Shown in pieces: positions 7,647-16,692 of a DNA stretch of 64,000 bases (the stretch's first letter is position 1; each line of letters starts with the position of its first letter). The notes beneath the pieces were generated by a model. The model searched no databases. It was given only the letters and a program-made list of their open reading frames with translations, and was not told the DNA's origin. The stretch is taken from the NCBI RefSeq assembly GCF_003024195.1, contig NZ_KZ679048.1, forward strand, positions 330,418-394,417, in the 5' to 3' direction. Source of the DNA: Streptomyces dioscori (GTDB lineage Bacteria > Actinomycetota > Actinomycetes > Streptomycetales > Streptomycetaceae). Both the position numbers and the translations under genes were made by a program.

Positions 7647-9142
7647 TTCGAGGTGTCCTTTCCGCCCTGGGGCAGCGTGCCGCCCCGGGTCCGCTGCCAC
7701 CAGTCGCGGAACGGCTCCGCGGGAACCTCCGGCAGCGACCGGGTCTCGCTCCACGCCTTGCCGGGTCCCGGCAGCGTCCGCGGATGGAAGCGGCGGGTCC
7801 GGGACGCCACCCACTGGCCGGTGCGCAGCGCGCCCGGACGGCTGAACGCCCACCGCGCGGCGCGCATCGCCGCCCGCTCGGCGGCGTGCCCCTTCGCGGG
7901 CTTGACGACGACCTTCGCGCCCTCGCGGGTCACGGCACCGCCCTGCACGACCCGTTCTCGCAGATGCACCAGCACCTCCGGGATGTCGATCGCCACCGGG
8001 CACACGTCGTAGCAGGCACCGCACAGCGAGGACGCGTACGGGAGCGAGGCGTCGATCTCGCTGTCGGTTCCCCGGAGTTGGGGGCTGAGGATCGCGCCGA
8101 TGGGGCCCGGGTAGACCGAGCCGTACGCGTGGCCGCCCGCCCGCTCGTACACCGGGCAGACATTGAGACACGCCGAGCAGCGGATGCAGCGCAGCGCCTG
8201 GCGTCCCACCTCGTCGGCCAGCGTGTCGGTGCGTCCGTTGTCGATGAGGACGAGATGGAAGTCCTGCGGCCCGTCCTCGTCGGTGGTGCCCGTCCACGTC
8301 GAGGTGTACGGGTTCATGCGCTCGGCCGTCGAGGAGCGGGGCAGGGTCTGCAGGAACACCTCCAGGTCCTGCCAGGTCGGCACGATCTTCTCGATGCCGA
8401 CGACCGAGATCAGCGTCTCGGGCAGGGTCAGACACATCCGGCCGTTGCCCTCGGACTCCACCACGACCAGGGTGCCGGTCTCGGCGACCATGAAGTTGGC
8501 GCCGGAGACACCGACCTTGGCGCGCAGGAACTTCTCACGCAGGTGCAGCCGGGCCGCGTCGGCCAGTTCGGCGGGAGTGTCGGTCAGGCCCTCGGGCGCC
8601 GGGCGGCCCCACTCGCTCATCTCGCGCGCGAAGATCTCACGGATCTCGCCGCGGTTGCGGTGGATGGCCGGGACGAGGATGTGCGAGGGCCGGTCCTTGC
8701 CCAACTGCACGATCAGCTCGGCGAGATCGGTCTCGTAGGCGTTGATGCCCTCGGCCTCAAGGGCCTCGTTCAGCCCGATCTCCTGCGTGGCCATCGACTT
8801 GACCTTGACGACCTCGCTCTCCCCGGTCGCCTTCACGAGGTACGTGACGATGCGGTTGGCCTCGTCCGCGTCGGCGGCCCAGTGCACGGTTCCGCCCGCC
8901 GCCGTGACCGACTCCTCCAACTGCACGAGGTAGCGGTCGAGATGACGGAGCGTGTGGTCCTTGATCTGCTTGCCTGCCTCGCGCAGCTCGGCCCAGTCGG
9001 AGACCTCCGCGACCGCGTTCGCGCGCTTGGCACGGATGGTGTGGGTCGCGTGCCGCAGATTGCCGCGCAGGGTCTGGTTGTGGACTGCCTCGTGCGCGGC
9101 CTTCGGGAAGGCCGGCATCCCGACGAAAGTGCCACCGCTCAT
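7643..9142 (-). CDS. lutB: Lactate utilization protein B (iron-sulfur, LUD domain)
   Basis: A 499-residue LutB/YkgF-type protein. It has an N-terminal LUD domain with the GANFMVAETGTLVVVESEGN segment (about 240-260). Two 4Fe-4S motifs follow: CIRCSACLNVCP and CGACYDVCP. It passes electrons from lactate oxidation towards the quinone pool with LutA and LutC. The ATG at 9142 overlaps the lutA stop (ATGA), so all three genes are coupled. Length and motif order match the family with no visible defect. Confidence 0.95.
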   Translation of the reverse strand: MSGGTFVGMPAFPKAAHEAVHNQTLRGNLRHATHTIRAKRANAVAEVSDWAELREAGKQIKDHTLRHLDRYLVQLEESVTAAGGTVHWAADADEANRIVTYLVKATGESEVVKVKSMATQEIGLNEALEAEGINAYETDLAELIVQLGKDRPSHILVPAIHRNRGEIREIFAREMSEWGRPAPEGLTDTPAELADAARLHLREKFLRAKVGVSGANFMVAETGTLVVVESEGNGRMCLTLPETLISVVGIEKIVPTWQDLEVFLQTLPRSSTAERMNPYTSTWTGTTDEDGPQDFHLVLIDNGRTDTLADEVGRQALRCIRCSACLNVCPVYERAGGHAYGSVYPGPIGAILSPQLRGTDSEIDASLPYASSLCGACYDVCPVAIDIPEVLVHLRERVVQGGAVTREGAKVVVKPAKGHAAERAAMRAARWAFSRPGALRTGQWVASRTRRFHPRTLPGPGKAWSETRSLPEVPAEPFRDWWQRTRGGTLPQGGKDTSK

Positions 9143-9891
9143 GCCCGCTCCTCCTCCGTGCTCGCGAGGATCTCCGCGATGTGTACCGGGCGCATGCCCG
9201 TCCTGAGCCGGGTCATGGTGCCGCCGATGTGCATGAGGCAGGAGTTGTCGGCGGCGCACAGCACGTCGGCGCCCGTCGACTCCGCGTTGCGGACCTTGTC
9301 CGCGCCCATCGCCGCCGAGACATCGGAGTTCTTCAGGGCGAAGGTGCCGCCGAAGCCGCAGCACTCGTCGGCGCCCGGCAACTCCTTCAGCTCAAGTCCC
9401 TTGACGGACTGGAGCAGTCGGCGCGGGCGGTCGCCCAGGCCGAGACTGCGCAGGCCGTGGCAGGTGGGGTGGTAGGTGACGGTGTGCGGGTAGTACGCGC
9501 CCACGTCGGTCACCTTGAGCACGTCCACGAGGAACTCGGTCAGCTCGTACGTCTTCGGTACGACGGGCGCGAGGGTGGTGGCGAGGCCGTCGCCGCGGCC
9601 CTCCGCGCGGGCCCGTTCGCCCATCCGGGGGTACAGCTCGCGGACCATCGCGCCGCACGAACCGGAGGGGGTCACGATCGCGTCGTACTCGCCGAACACA
9701 TCGGAGAAGTGCCGGGCCAGGGGTTCGGCCTCGTGGCGGTATCCGGTGTTGTAGTGCGCCTGCCCGCAGCAGGTCTGCGCCATCGGGAAGTCGACGTCGA
9801 CGCCCAGCCTGGTCAGCAGCTTCACGACGGCTCGGCCTGTGTCCGGATAGAGCGTGTCGTTGACACAGGTCAGGAACAGGGCGACACGCAT
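9139..9891 (-). CDS. lutA: Lactate utilization protein A (CCG-domain protein)
   Basis: A 250-residue LutA/YkgE protein with two cysteine-rich CCG domains, visible as QTCCGQAHY and DECCGFGGTF, plus the PSGSCGAM and YHPTCHG cysteines that bind iron-sulfur clusters. The start at 9891 is favoured over a longer in-frame one because AAGGAG lies 6 nt upstream and the conserved MRVALFLTC sequence begins there. It is the first gene of lutABC, about 155 bp downstream of rhaB. A copy of the dispersed intergenic repeat lies between them. Confidence 0.94.
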   Translation of the reverse strand: MRVALFLTCVNDTLYPDTGRAVVKLLTRLGVDVDFPMAQTCCGQAHYNTGYRHEAEPLARHFSDVFGEYDAIVTPSGSCGAMVRELYPRMGERARAEGRGDGLATTLAPVVPKTYELTEFLVDVLKVTDVGAYYPHTVTYHPTCHGLRSLGLGDRPRRLLQSVKGLELKELPGADECCGFGGTFALKNSDVSAAMGADKVRNAESTGADVLCAADNSCLMHIGGTMTRLRTGMRPVHIAEILASTEEERA

Positions 9892-9975
9892 CGCGGCTCC
9901 TTGGGGTTGTACGTCGGATGGATGCACCGTACGCGGCGGCGAGCTATGCCGTCATGAGGTGCGTTGTCGAGTGCC

Positions 9976-10021
9976 GGTCCGTCGTGGCTGGCCGCGCAGT
10001 TCCCCGCGCCCCTTTCGGGGC
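9976..10021. repeat. Dispersed intergenic repeat, copy between rhaB and lutA
   Basis: It contains GTCGTGGCTGGCCGCGCAG followed by TTCCCCGCGCCCCTT, the reverse complement of the GGGGCGCGGGGAACTGCGC core seen elsewhere in the window. Self-complementary stretches could form a hairpin at the end of the rhaB transcript. Confidence 0.8.
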
Positions 10022-10045
10022 GCCTGTGCTGGAGCTGATTTCCTG

Positions 10046-11509
10046 TCATCGGCCGCTCAGACGGGACTCGGCCGACTGCCATGCCTCCGTGGTGCCCTGC
10101 GGCTCATAGCGGGTCAACGGCTGTGTGCGGGCCAGTAGCGCGCGCATCTCCGTGCGGTCGCCCGCCTGGCCGTGGGCGCGGGCCTGGACCAGGACGTTGC
10201 CCAGGGCCGCCGCCTCCGGGGGGCCCGCCACGACCGGGAGGCCGCAGGCGTCGGCTGTGAGGCGGCACAGCAGGGCGTTGCGGGCGCCGCCGCCGACGAT
10301 GTGTACGACGTCGACCGGGTGGTCGGCCAGTTCCTGCGCCTGGCGGACCGCCCGGCGGTGGGCGAGCGCGAGCGAGTCGAGGATGCACCGGGTGATCTCG
10401 GCGCGCGACTCGGGCACGGGCTGCCCCGACTCCCGGCAGGCGTCGGCGATCCGGGACGGCATCCGGCCGGGGGCGAGGAACGCCGAGTCGCCCGCGTCCA
10501 CGACGGACCGCAGCGCCGGCACCTCGGCCGCGGCGGACAGCAGCTCGCCCAGGTCGGGGTTGCCCCACTCCCGCAGGCACTCCTGGAGCAGCCACAGCCC
10601 CATGATGTTCCGCAGATAGCGGACCGTGCCGTCGAGGCCCAGTTCGTTGGTGAAGTTCGCCGCGCGGCTCGCCTCGGTGAGGACGGGTGCGGCCAGCTCC
10701 AGGCCCACCAGCGACCAGGTACCGGTGCAGATGTACGCGAACCGCTCGTCCACGGCCGGAACGGCGGCCACCGCGGAGGCGGTGTCGTGGGAGCCGACGG
10801 TCGTCACCGGCACCGGACCCGTCAGCCCGGTCTCCTCCAGCACACCAGGCCGCAGCACACCCGCCGGGTCCCCGGGCCGCCGCAGAGGCGCGAACAGCTC
10901 CAGGCCGATACCGAGGCGAGCGGCGACGTCGTACGACCAGTCACCCGTGCGCGGATCGATCAGCTGGGTGGTCGAGGCGTTGGTCAGCTCGGTGCCCGCC
11001 TCACCCGTCAGCCAGTACGTCAGCAGATCCGGGATGAGCAACAGGCGTTTCGCCTGCGCGAATTGGGCGGAGGAACCGGCCGCCACCAGCTGGTACAGCG
11101 TGTTGAAGGGGGCGTACTGGAGTCCGGTGGCCGCGTACAGCTCGGCGGCGGGCACGGTGGCCCACACCTTCTCCGCGACACCCTGGGTGCGGGCGTCGCG
11201 GTAGTGCACCGGGTTGCCGAGCAGCGCCCCGTCGGCGTCGAGCAGGCCGTAGTCCACGGCCCAGCTGTCGATGCCCACCGAGTCGACGGGCCCCGCCGCG
11301 CGCAGCCCGTCGAGGACACCCGCGTACAGGGACAGGATGTCCCAGCGCAGGCCCTCGGGCGTGCGCACCGGCCGGTTCGGGAAGCGGTGGGCCTCCGTCA
11401 GCTCCAGTGAGTCGGGGCCGACGCGGCCGACCATGACGCGTCCGCTGGACGCGCCGAGGTCGACCGCGGCGTACGACTTCACAGCCGATTCCCGGGTGCG
11501 GTCCGTCAT
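10046..11509 (-). CDS. rhaB: Rhamnulokinase
   Basis: A 487-residue FGGY-family sugar kinase that phosphorylates L-rhamnulose to L-rhamnulose 1-phosphate. The N-terminal phosphate loop AAVDLGASSGRVMVGRV, the substrate-region GIDSWAVDYGLLD and the C-terminal ADP-binding HIVGGGARNALL are typical of RhaB. The ATG overlaps the stop of the aldolase/dehydrogenase gene by 4 nt. Gene order rhaI, aldolase/dehydrogenase, rhaB matches rhamnose operons that end in L-lactate. Confidence 0.95.
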   Translation of the reverse strand: MTDRTRESAVKSYAAVDLGASSGRVMVGRVGPDSLELTEAHRFPNRPVRTPEGLRWDILSLYAGVLDGLRAAGPVDSVGIDSWAVDYGLLDADGALLGNPVHYRDARTQGVAEKVWATVPAAELYAATGLQYAPFNTLYQLVAAGSSAQFAQAKRLLLIPDLLTYWLTGEAGTELTNASTTQLIDPRTGDWSYDVAARLGIGLELFAPLRRPGDPAGVLRPGVLEETGLTGPVPVTTVGSHDTASAVAAVPAVDERFAYICTGTWSLVGLELAAPVLTEASRAANFTNELGLDGTVRYLRNIMGLWLLQECLREWGNPDLGELLSAAAEVPALRSVVDAGDSAFLAPGRMPSRIADACRESGQPVPESRAEITRCILDSLALAHRRAVRQAQELADHPVDVVHIVGGGARNALLCRLTADACGLPVVAGPPEAAALGNVLVQARAHGQAGDRTEMRALLARTQPLTRYEPQGTTEAWQSAESRLSGR

Positions 11510-13557
11510 CGGAGGAACGCGGCGGCGACGCCGGCGTCGACCGGGACGTGCAGACCGGTGGTGTGCGTGAGGTCGCCGCCCGTGAGGGCGAAGACGGCGT
11601 TGGCGACGTGCTCGGGAAGGACCTCGCGCTTGAGGATGGTCCGCTGGGCGTAGAACTCGCCGAGCTTCTCCTCCTCGATGCCGTAGGTGGCCGCGCGCTG
11701 GGCGCCCCAGCCGCCGGCGAAGATCCCGGAGCCGCGCACGACCCCGTCGGGGTTGACGCCGTTGACGCGGATGCCGTGCTCGCCCAGCTCGGCGGCGAGG
11801 AGGCGGACCTGGTGGGCCTGGTCGGCCTTGGTCGCCGAGTAGGCGATGTTGTTCGGGCCCGCGAAGACGGCGTTCTTGGAGGCGATGTAGATGACGTCGC
11901 CGCCCAGCTCCTGCGCGATCATCACCCGGGCCGCCTCGCGTGAGACGAGGAAGGAGCCGCGGGCCATGATGTCGTGCTGGAGGTCCCAGTCCTTCGCCGT
12001 GGTCTGAAGGAGCGGCTTGGAGATGGAGATGCCGGCGTTGTTCACGACCAGGTCGACACCGCCGAAGGCGAGGACCGCCGCCTTGAAGGCCTCGGCGATC
12101 TGCTCCTCGGAGGTCACGTCCACGGCGACGGCGACGGCCTTGTCGGGGCCGCCGAGCGCGGTGGCGACCTCGGCCGCGTTCTCCGCGTTGAGGTCCGCGA
12201 TCACGACACAGGCGCCCTCGGCGACGAGCCGCTCGGCGATGGCCTTGCCGATCCCGCTGCCCGCCCCGGTGACGAGCGCGACCCGGGTGGCGAGCGGCTT
12301 GGCCTTCGGCATCCGCTGGAGCTTGGCTTCCTCCAGGGCCCAGTACTCGATGCGGAACTTCTCGGACTCCTCGATCGGCGCGTAGGTCGAGACTGCCTCG
12401 GCGCCACGCATCACGTTGATCGCGTTGACGTAGAACTCGCCGGCCACGCGCGCGGTCTGCTTGTCCTTGCCGAAGGAGAACATGCCGACGCCGGGGACCA
12501 GCACGATCGCCGGGTCCGCGCCGCGCATGGCGGGGGAGTCGGCGTCGGCGTGCCGCTGGTAGTAGGCGGCGTACTCCGCGCGGTACTCGGTGTGCAGCTC
12601 CTTGAGCCGGGAGAGCGCCTCGTCCAGTCCGGCGGTCGGCGGCAGATCGAGGACGAGCGGCCTGACCTTCGTACGCAGGAAGTGGTCCGGGCAGGAGGTG
12701 CCGAGGGCGGCGAGGCGGGGGTGCTCGCTGCTCGCCAGGAAGTCGAGGACGACCTCGGAGTCGGTGAAGTGCCCGACCTGGGGCCGGTCCTTGGAGGCCA
12801 GCGACCTGATGACGGGCGCGAGCGCGGCGGCCCGCTCCCGCCGCTCGGCGTCACCGAGGGCGGCGTACCCGTCGAGCGCCGGACCGAAGGGCTCGGCCTT
12901 CCCGCGCTCGACGAGGAACTCCTCGGCGGTACGGATGATGTGCAGCGAGTTGCGCTCGCACTCCTCGGCGGTGGCGCCCCAGGCGGTGATGCCGTGCCCG
13001 CCGAGGACACAGCCGATCGCCTGCGGGTTGGCCTCCTTGACGGCGGCGATGTCCAGCCCCAGCTGGAAACCGGGCCGCCGCCACGGCACCCACACCACAC
13101 TGTCACCGAAACACTCGGCGGTCAGCTTCTCCCCGTCGGCGGCGCAGGCGAGCGCGATCCCGGAGTCGGGATGCAGATGATCGACATGTGCGGCGTCGAC
13201 GAGCCCGTGCATGGCGGTGTCGATCGAGGGCGCGGCCCCGCCCTTCCCGTGCAGGCAGTAGTCGAAGGCGGCGACCATCTCGTCCTCGCGCTCGACGCCC
13301 GGGTACACGTCCTTGAGCGCGAGCAGCCGGTCGAGCCGCAACACCGCGAGCCCGCCCTCGGTCAGGGTCCCCAGGTCGCCCCCGGACCCCTTGACCCACA
13401 TCAACTCGACGTCCCCGCCGGTCACGGGATCGGTCTCGGTCCCCTTCGCGGACGTGTTCCCGCCCGCGTAGTTGGTGTTACGAGGATCAGCCCCAAGCCG
13501 ATTGGACCGCCCGAGCAGAGCAGCGGCCTCAGGATGGGGACGAGATTGGTTTGCCAT
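11506..13557 (-). CDS. rhaD: Bifunctional rhamnulose-1-phosphate aldolase / short-chain dehydrogenase
   Basis: A 683-residue fusion. The N-terminal class II aldolase domain (about 1-400; zinc-site segments DHLHPDSG and GGHGITAWG) splits L-rhamnulose 1-phosphate into DHAP and L-lactaldehyde. The C-terminal SDR domain (about 425-683; VTGAGSGIGKA nucleotide loop, NNAG, YSATK catalytic motif) is expected to oxidise lactaldehyde to L-lactate, as in the Bacillus RhaEW type. AAGGAA precedes the ATG at 13557. Named rhaD for the aldolase activity; rhaEW is an equally valid label. The predicted lactate product links the operon to lutABC. Confidence 0.94.
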   Translation of the reverse strand: MANQSRPHPEAAALLGRSNRLGADPRNTNYAGGNTSAKGTETDPVTGGDVELMWVKGSGGDLGTLTEGGLAVLRLDRLLALKDVYPGVEREDEMVAAFDYCLHGKGGAAPSIDTAMHGLVDAAHVDHLHPDSGIALACAADGEKLTAECFGDSVVWVPWRRPGFQLGLDIAAVKEANPQAIGCVLGGHGITAWGATAEECERNSLHIIRTAEEFLVERGKAEPFGPALDGYAALGDAERRERAAALAPVIRSLASKDRPQVGHFTDSEVVLDFLASSEHPRLAALGTSCPDHFLRTKVRPLVLDLPPTAGLDEALSRLKELHTEYRAEYAAYYQRHADADSPAMRGADPAIVLVPGVGMFSFGKDKQTARVAGEFYVNAINVMRGAEAVSTYAPIEESEKFRIEYWALEEAKLQRMPKAKPLATRVALVTGAGSGIGKAIAERLVAEGACVVIADLNAENAAEVATALGGPDKAVAVAVDVTSEEQIAEAFKAAVLAFGGVDLVVNNAGISISKPLLQTTAKDWDLQHDIMARGSFLVSREAARVMIAQELGGDVIYIASKNAVFAGPNNIAYSATKADQAHQVRLLAAELGEHGIRVNGVNPDGVVRGSGIFAGGWGAQRAATYGIEEEKLGEFYAQRTILKREVLPEHVANAVFALTGGDLTHTTGLHVPVDAGVAAAFLR

Positions 13558-13590
13558 GTTCCGGTTCCTTAAAAGAAGAGAGAGGAGAAA

Positions 13591-13665
13591 GCCCCGCAAG
13601 GGGCGCGGGGCTGTGTCGATCAGCGGCTCCGCCGCGGGGCGCGGCCAGCCACGCACGACCCGCAG
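13591..13665. repeat. Dispersed repeat variant between rhaI and the aldolase gene
   Basis: The stretch holds GCCCCGCAAGGGGCGCGGGGC, a strong hairpin, and then a degenerate GGGGCGCGGCCAGCCACGC tail matching the dispersed repeat family. It lies in the 160-bp gap inside the rha operon and might act as an mRNA stabiliser or partial terminator that sets the rhaI to rhaD-rhaB ratio. Confidence 0.6.
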
Positions 13666-13717
13666 TCGGCCCCCGGCCCCACGGCGAGCGGACCGCCAAG
13701 GCCGAGGGAAGCTGGGG

Positions 13718-14878
13718 TCAGGCCCCCCAACCGGCCTGCTGCCCACCCACCCGCTCAGAAGCGATCTTCTCCGCCCACCCGGACCGGGAATACGCGGCGA
13801 TCGGGTCCGCATCCAACCCGAGCTCCTCACGAACCTCAGCGACCAACGGCCGCACATCCGTGTTGTACGCATCCATCAGCACGGCGTTGGACGCCAGCAC
13901 GTCCCCCGCCCGCTGCGCCGCGGCAAGCGCGTCCCGGTCGACGAGCAGCGCCTTCGCGGTCGCCTCCTGCACGTTCATCACGGACCGGATGATCGCCGGG
14001 ATCTTCGCCTCGATGTTGTGGCACTGGTCGAGCATGAACGCCACATCAGCGGTGAACCCGCCGCCCCGGATGACCTCGTACATGATCCGGAACAGCTGGA
14101 AGGGGTCGGCCGCACCGACCATCAGGTCGTCGTCGGCGTAGAACCGCGAGTTGAAGTCGAACGCCCCGAGCTTCCCCTCCCGCAGCAGCGTGGCGACGAT
14201 GAACTCGATGTTGGTGCCGGGCGCGTGGTGGCCCGTGTCGACGACGACCTGCGCCTTGGGGCCGAGCTTCAGGCAGTGGGCGTACGCCGTGCCCCAGTCC
14301 GGCACGTCGGTCGCGTAGAAGGCCGGCTCGAAGAACTTGTACTCAAGCAGCATCCGCTGGTCGTCACCGAGACGCTCGTACACCTGCGCGAGGGCCTCGG
14401 AGAGCCGGTCCTGGCGCTCCCGGAGGTCGTCCTGGCCGGGATAGTTCGTACCGTCCGCGAACCACAGCTTCAGGTCCTTCGAACCCGTGGCGTCCATGAT
14501 GTCGATGCACTCGTACAGGTGGCCCACGGCCTTCCTGCGCACCGCGGCGTCCGGGTGGCAGACGCTGCCCAGCTTGTAGTCGTCGTCCTGGAAGGTGTTG
14601 GAGTTGATCGCGCCGAGGGTCACACCGCGTTCCTCTGCGTGCTTCGCCAGCGCCGCGTAGTCCTCGACCCGGTCCCAGGGGATGTGCATCGCCACGGTGG
14701 GCGCGGCCCCCGTGAACTCGTGCACCTTCGCCGCGTCGTCGATCTTTTCGAAAGGATTGCGGGGGACCCCGGGCTGGGCGAACACCTTGAAGCGGGTTCC
14801 CGAGTTCCCGTACGCCCACGACGGCGTCTCTACTGCCTGGGTCTTGAGGGCGGCCTTCACCGCGGCGAGCTCGGTCAC
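13718..14878 (-). CDS. rhaI: L-rhamnose isomerase
   Basis: A 386-residue TIM-barrel sugar isomerase of the RhaI type (Pseudomonas/Rhizobium-like, not E. coli RhaA). It converts L-rhamnose to L-rhamnulose. Metal and substrate segments are seen in KLWFADGTNYPGQDD, VVDTGHHAPGTNIE and GAFDFNSRFYADDDL. The GTG at 14878 is preferred over a longer frame because CAGGAG lies about 9 nt upstream. First gene of the catabolic operon, driven by a promoter with an operator-like palindrome at its start point. Confidence 0.95.
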   Translation of the reverse strand: MTELAAVKAALKTQAVETPSWAYGNSGTRFKVFAQPGVPRNPFEKIDDAAKVHEFTGAAPTVAMHIPWDRVEDYAALAKHAEERGVTLGAINSNTFQDDDYKLGSVCHPDAAVRRKAVGHLYECIDIMDATGSKDLKLWFADGTNYPGQDDLRERQDRLSEALAQVYERLGDDQRMLLEYKFFEPAFYATDVPDWGTAYAHCLKLGPKAQVVVDTGHHAPGTNIEFIVATLLREGKLGAFDFNSRFYADDDLMVGAADPFQLFRIMYEVIRGGGFTADVAFMLDQCHNIEAKIPAIIRSVMNVQEATAKALLVDRDALAAAQRAGDVLASNAVLMDAYNTDVRPLVAEVREELGLDADPIAAYSRSGWAEKIASERVGGQQAGWGA

Positions 14879-14951
14879 TTCGGGGCTCCTGTGACTTCCG
14901 TTGTGGCATCGGTTCCGAATTGCTTCTGAGACCACTCCTGAACACCGTGGC

Positions 14952-14967
14952 TCTGAAACGATTCAGA
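14952..14967. promoter_or_regulatory. Candidate LacI-type operator at the rhaI promoter
   Basis: TCTGAAACGATTCAGA is an inverted repeat with a central CG, the usual form of LacI-family operators. It starts about 7 bp downstream of the rhaI -10 box and so covers the expected transcription start. Its core TGAAACGATTCA matches the second site at 15119-15130 in 10 of 12 positions. The LacI regulator at 21.9 kb is the obvious candidate ligand. Confidence 0.7.
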
Positions 14968-14973
14968 AGGCAG

Positions 14974-15002
14974 AAGTTATGAGCCCCCCGAAAGGCTGTC
15001 AA
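14974..15002 (-). promoter_or_regulatory. Candidate sigma-70-type promoter of the rhaI operon
   Basis: On the minus strand TTGACA (15002-14997) and TAACTT (14979-14974) are separated by 17 nt, a near-consensus housekeeping (HrdB-type) promoter. Transcription would start near 14967, inside the adjacent palindrome, implying repression by steric block. Confidence 0.65.
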
Positions 15003-15074
15003 CCCCTCCGGCGTGTACGCCTTGCCGTGACTCGGTTGTGACCTTTGGCTATCGAAAATTTCGGCCTGTACCCA

Positions 15075-15104
15075 TTGACGTGACCTGGGCTACATGTCTA
15101 ACGT
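15075..15104 (+). promoter_or_regulatory. Candidate promoter of the rhamnose ABC transporter operon
   Basis: TTGACG (15075-15080) and TAACGT (15099-15104) are separated by 18 nt. Transcription would begin near 15111, just before the TGAAACCTTTCA palindrome. The arrangement mirrors that of the divergent rhaI promoter. Confidence 0.55.
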
Positions 15105-15118
15105 CCCGGCAACCTAGT

Positions 15119-15140
15119 TGAAACCTTTCACGACGTCGTG
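15119..15140. promoter_or_regulatory. Candidate operator and adjacent palindrome before the ABC operon
   Basis: TGAAACCTTTCA (15119-15130) has perfect TGAAA/TTTCA arms and resembles the rhaI-proximal operator. It partly overlaps a perfect 12-bp palindrome, CACGACGTCGTG (15129-15140). Both lie in the presumed 5' leader, about 35-55 bp before the ATG. Confidence 0.6.
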
Positions 15141-15174
15141 AGGCCGCATCGCCCGCGTCGTTGAGGAGCCCCTC

Positions 15175-16692
15175 ATGACCCACCGGTCCGACGCGGATCC
15201 GGCCCCCGTGCTGGCACTCAAGGACATCTCGAAGTCCTTCGGTGCCGTACGCGCCCTGCGGGACGTGTCCCTGGAACTCTTCCCCGGCGAAGTGCACGCA
15301 CTCGCCGGAGAGAACGGCGCGGGCAAGTCGACCCTCATCAAGACGCTCGCCGGCGTGCACCGACCGGACGCCGGTCAGGTGCTCCTGGACGGCGAGCCCA
15401 CCCTCTTCCACGGTCCCGCCGACGCCCGCGACGCGGGTATCGCGGTGATCTATCAGGAGCCGACTCTCTTCCCCGACCTCTCGATCGCCGAGAACATCTT
15501 CATGGGGCGCCAGCCCCGGCGGGCCCTCGGCCGGATCGACCACAAGGCCACGCACGCCGCGACCCTGGCCCTCATGCAGCGCCTCGGCGTCGAACTCGAC
15601 CCCGACCGCCCGGCGCGCGGCCTGTCCATCGCGGACCAGCAGATCGTCGAGATCGCCAAGGCGCTCTCCTTCGACGCCCGCGTCCTGATCATGGACGAGC
15701 CGACCGCCGCCCTCACCGGCAGCGAGGTGGCCCGCCTCTTCGGAGTGGTCCGCGCGCTGCGGGAGCAGGGCTCGGCCGTGCTGTTCATCTCGCACCGCCT
15801 GGAAGAGATCTTCCAGATCTGCGAACAGGTCACCACCCTGCGTGACGGTGCCCTGATCTCCAGCGAACCGGTCGCCGGTATGAGCGAGGAGGACCTCGTC
15901 CGCCGCATGGTCGGCCGCGACCTCGACGAGCTGTACCCCAAGCAGGACGTCCGGGCGGGCGAGATCGCGCTGAGCGTGCGGCGCCTGACCCGTGAGGGTG
16001 TCTTCACCGACGTCTCCTTCGACGTCCGCCGCGGCGAGATCGTCGGCCTCGCCGGACTCGTCGGCGCCGGACGCACGGAGGTCGCCCGGGCCGTCTTCGG
16101 CGTCGACCGCTGGGACGCCGGAGAGGTCGAGCTCGACGGGAAGAAGCTGACGAACGGCGCGCCCTCCACGGCCATGGCCGCGGGTCTCGCCCTCGTCCCC
16201 GAGGACCGCCGTGCGCAGGGCCTGGTGATGGACATGTCCATCGAACGCAACATCGGCCTCACCGGACTGCGCAAGACCGTCAAGGCCGGACTGATGGACC
16301 GCGGCGCCGAGCGCAGCCGCTCCCTCGACTGGGCCGTCAAGCTCCAGGTCAAGTACGCCCGGATCGCCGACACCGTCAACACGCTGTCCGGCGGCAACCA
16401 GCAGAAGGTCGTCCTCGCCAAGTGGCTCGCCACCGGCCCGAAGGTGCTGATCGTCGACGAGCCGACCCGTGGCATCGACGTCGGTACGAAGGCCGAGGTG
16501 CACCGCCTGCTCAGCCAGCTGGCCGCCGACGGGGTCGCCGTCCTGATGATCTCCTCCGACCTGCCCGAGATCCTCGGCATGGCCGACCGGGTCCTCGTCA
16601 TGCACGAGGGCCGGCTCACCGCCGAGATCGCACGCACCGACGCCACCGAGGAAACCGTGATGGCCGCAGCCACCGGGAGGGCAGCCGCGTGA
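15175..16692 (+). CDS. rhaT: Rhamnose ABC importer ATPase
   Basis: A 505-residue duplicated ATPase of the CUT2/RbsA type with two nucleotide-binding halves. The N-half has Walker A GENGAGKST, LSIADQQIVEIAKAL in the signature position and Walker B VLIMDEPTAAL. The C-half has LSGGNQQKVVLAKWL and VLIVDEPTRGIDVG. The C-half P-loop is degenerate (GLVGAGRTE), as usual in this subfamily. It powers sugar uptake by the two downstream permeases. The symbol follows Rhizobium usage and rests on context. It follows a leader carrying promoter and operator-like sites, and its end overlaps the next gene (GTGA). Confidence 0.9.
   Translation: MTHRSDADPAPVLALKDISKSFGAVRALRDVSLELFPGEVHALAGENGAGKSTLIKTLAGVHRPDAGQVLLDGEPTLFHGPADARDAGIAVIYQEPTLFPDLSIAENIFMGRQPRRALGRIDHKATHAATLALMQRLGVELDPDRPARGLSIADQQIVEIAKALSFDARVLIMDEPTAALTGSEVARLFGVVRALREQGSAVLFISHRLEEIFQICEQVTTLRDGALISSEPVAGMSEEDLVRRMVGRDLDELYPKQDVRAGEIALSVRRLTREGVFTDVSFDVRRGEIVGLAGLVGAGRTEVARAVFGVDRWDAGEVELDGKKLTNGAPSTAMAAGLALVPEDRRAQGLVMDMSIERNIGLTGLRKTVKAGLMDRGAERSRSLDWAVKLQVKYARIADTVNTLSGGNQQKVVLAKWLATGPKVLIVDEPTRGIDVGTKAEVHRLLSQLAADGVAVLMISSDLPEILGMADRVLVMHEGRLTAEIARTDATEETVMAAATGRAAA

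Noticed and set aside
5895..8012. Long plus-strand frame across the ATPase and lutC region
   Set aside because: It crosses two real minus-strand genes and their intergenic gap without any recognisable motif.
11974..13572. Plus-strand frame opposite the aldolase/dehydrogenase gene
   Set aside because: Shadow of the strongly supported bifunctional enzyme; composition only.
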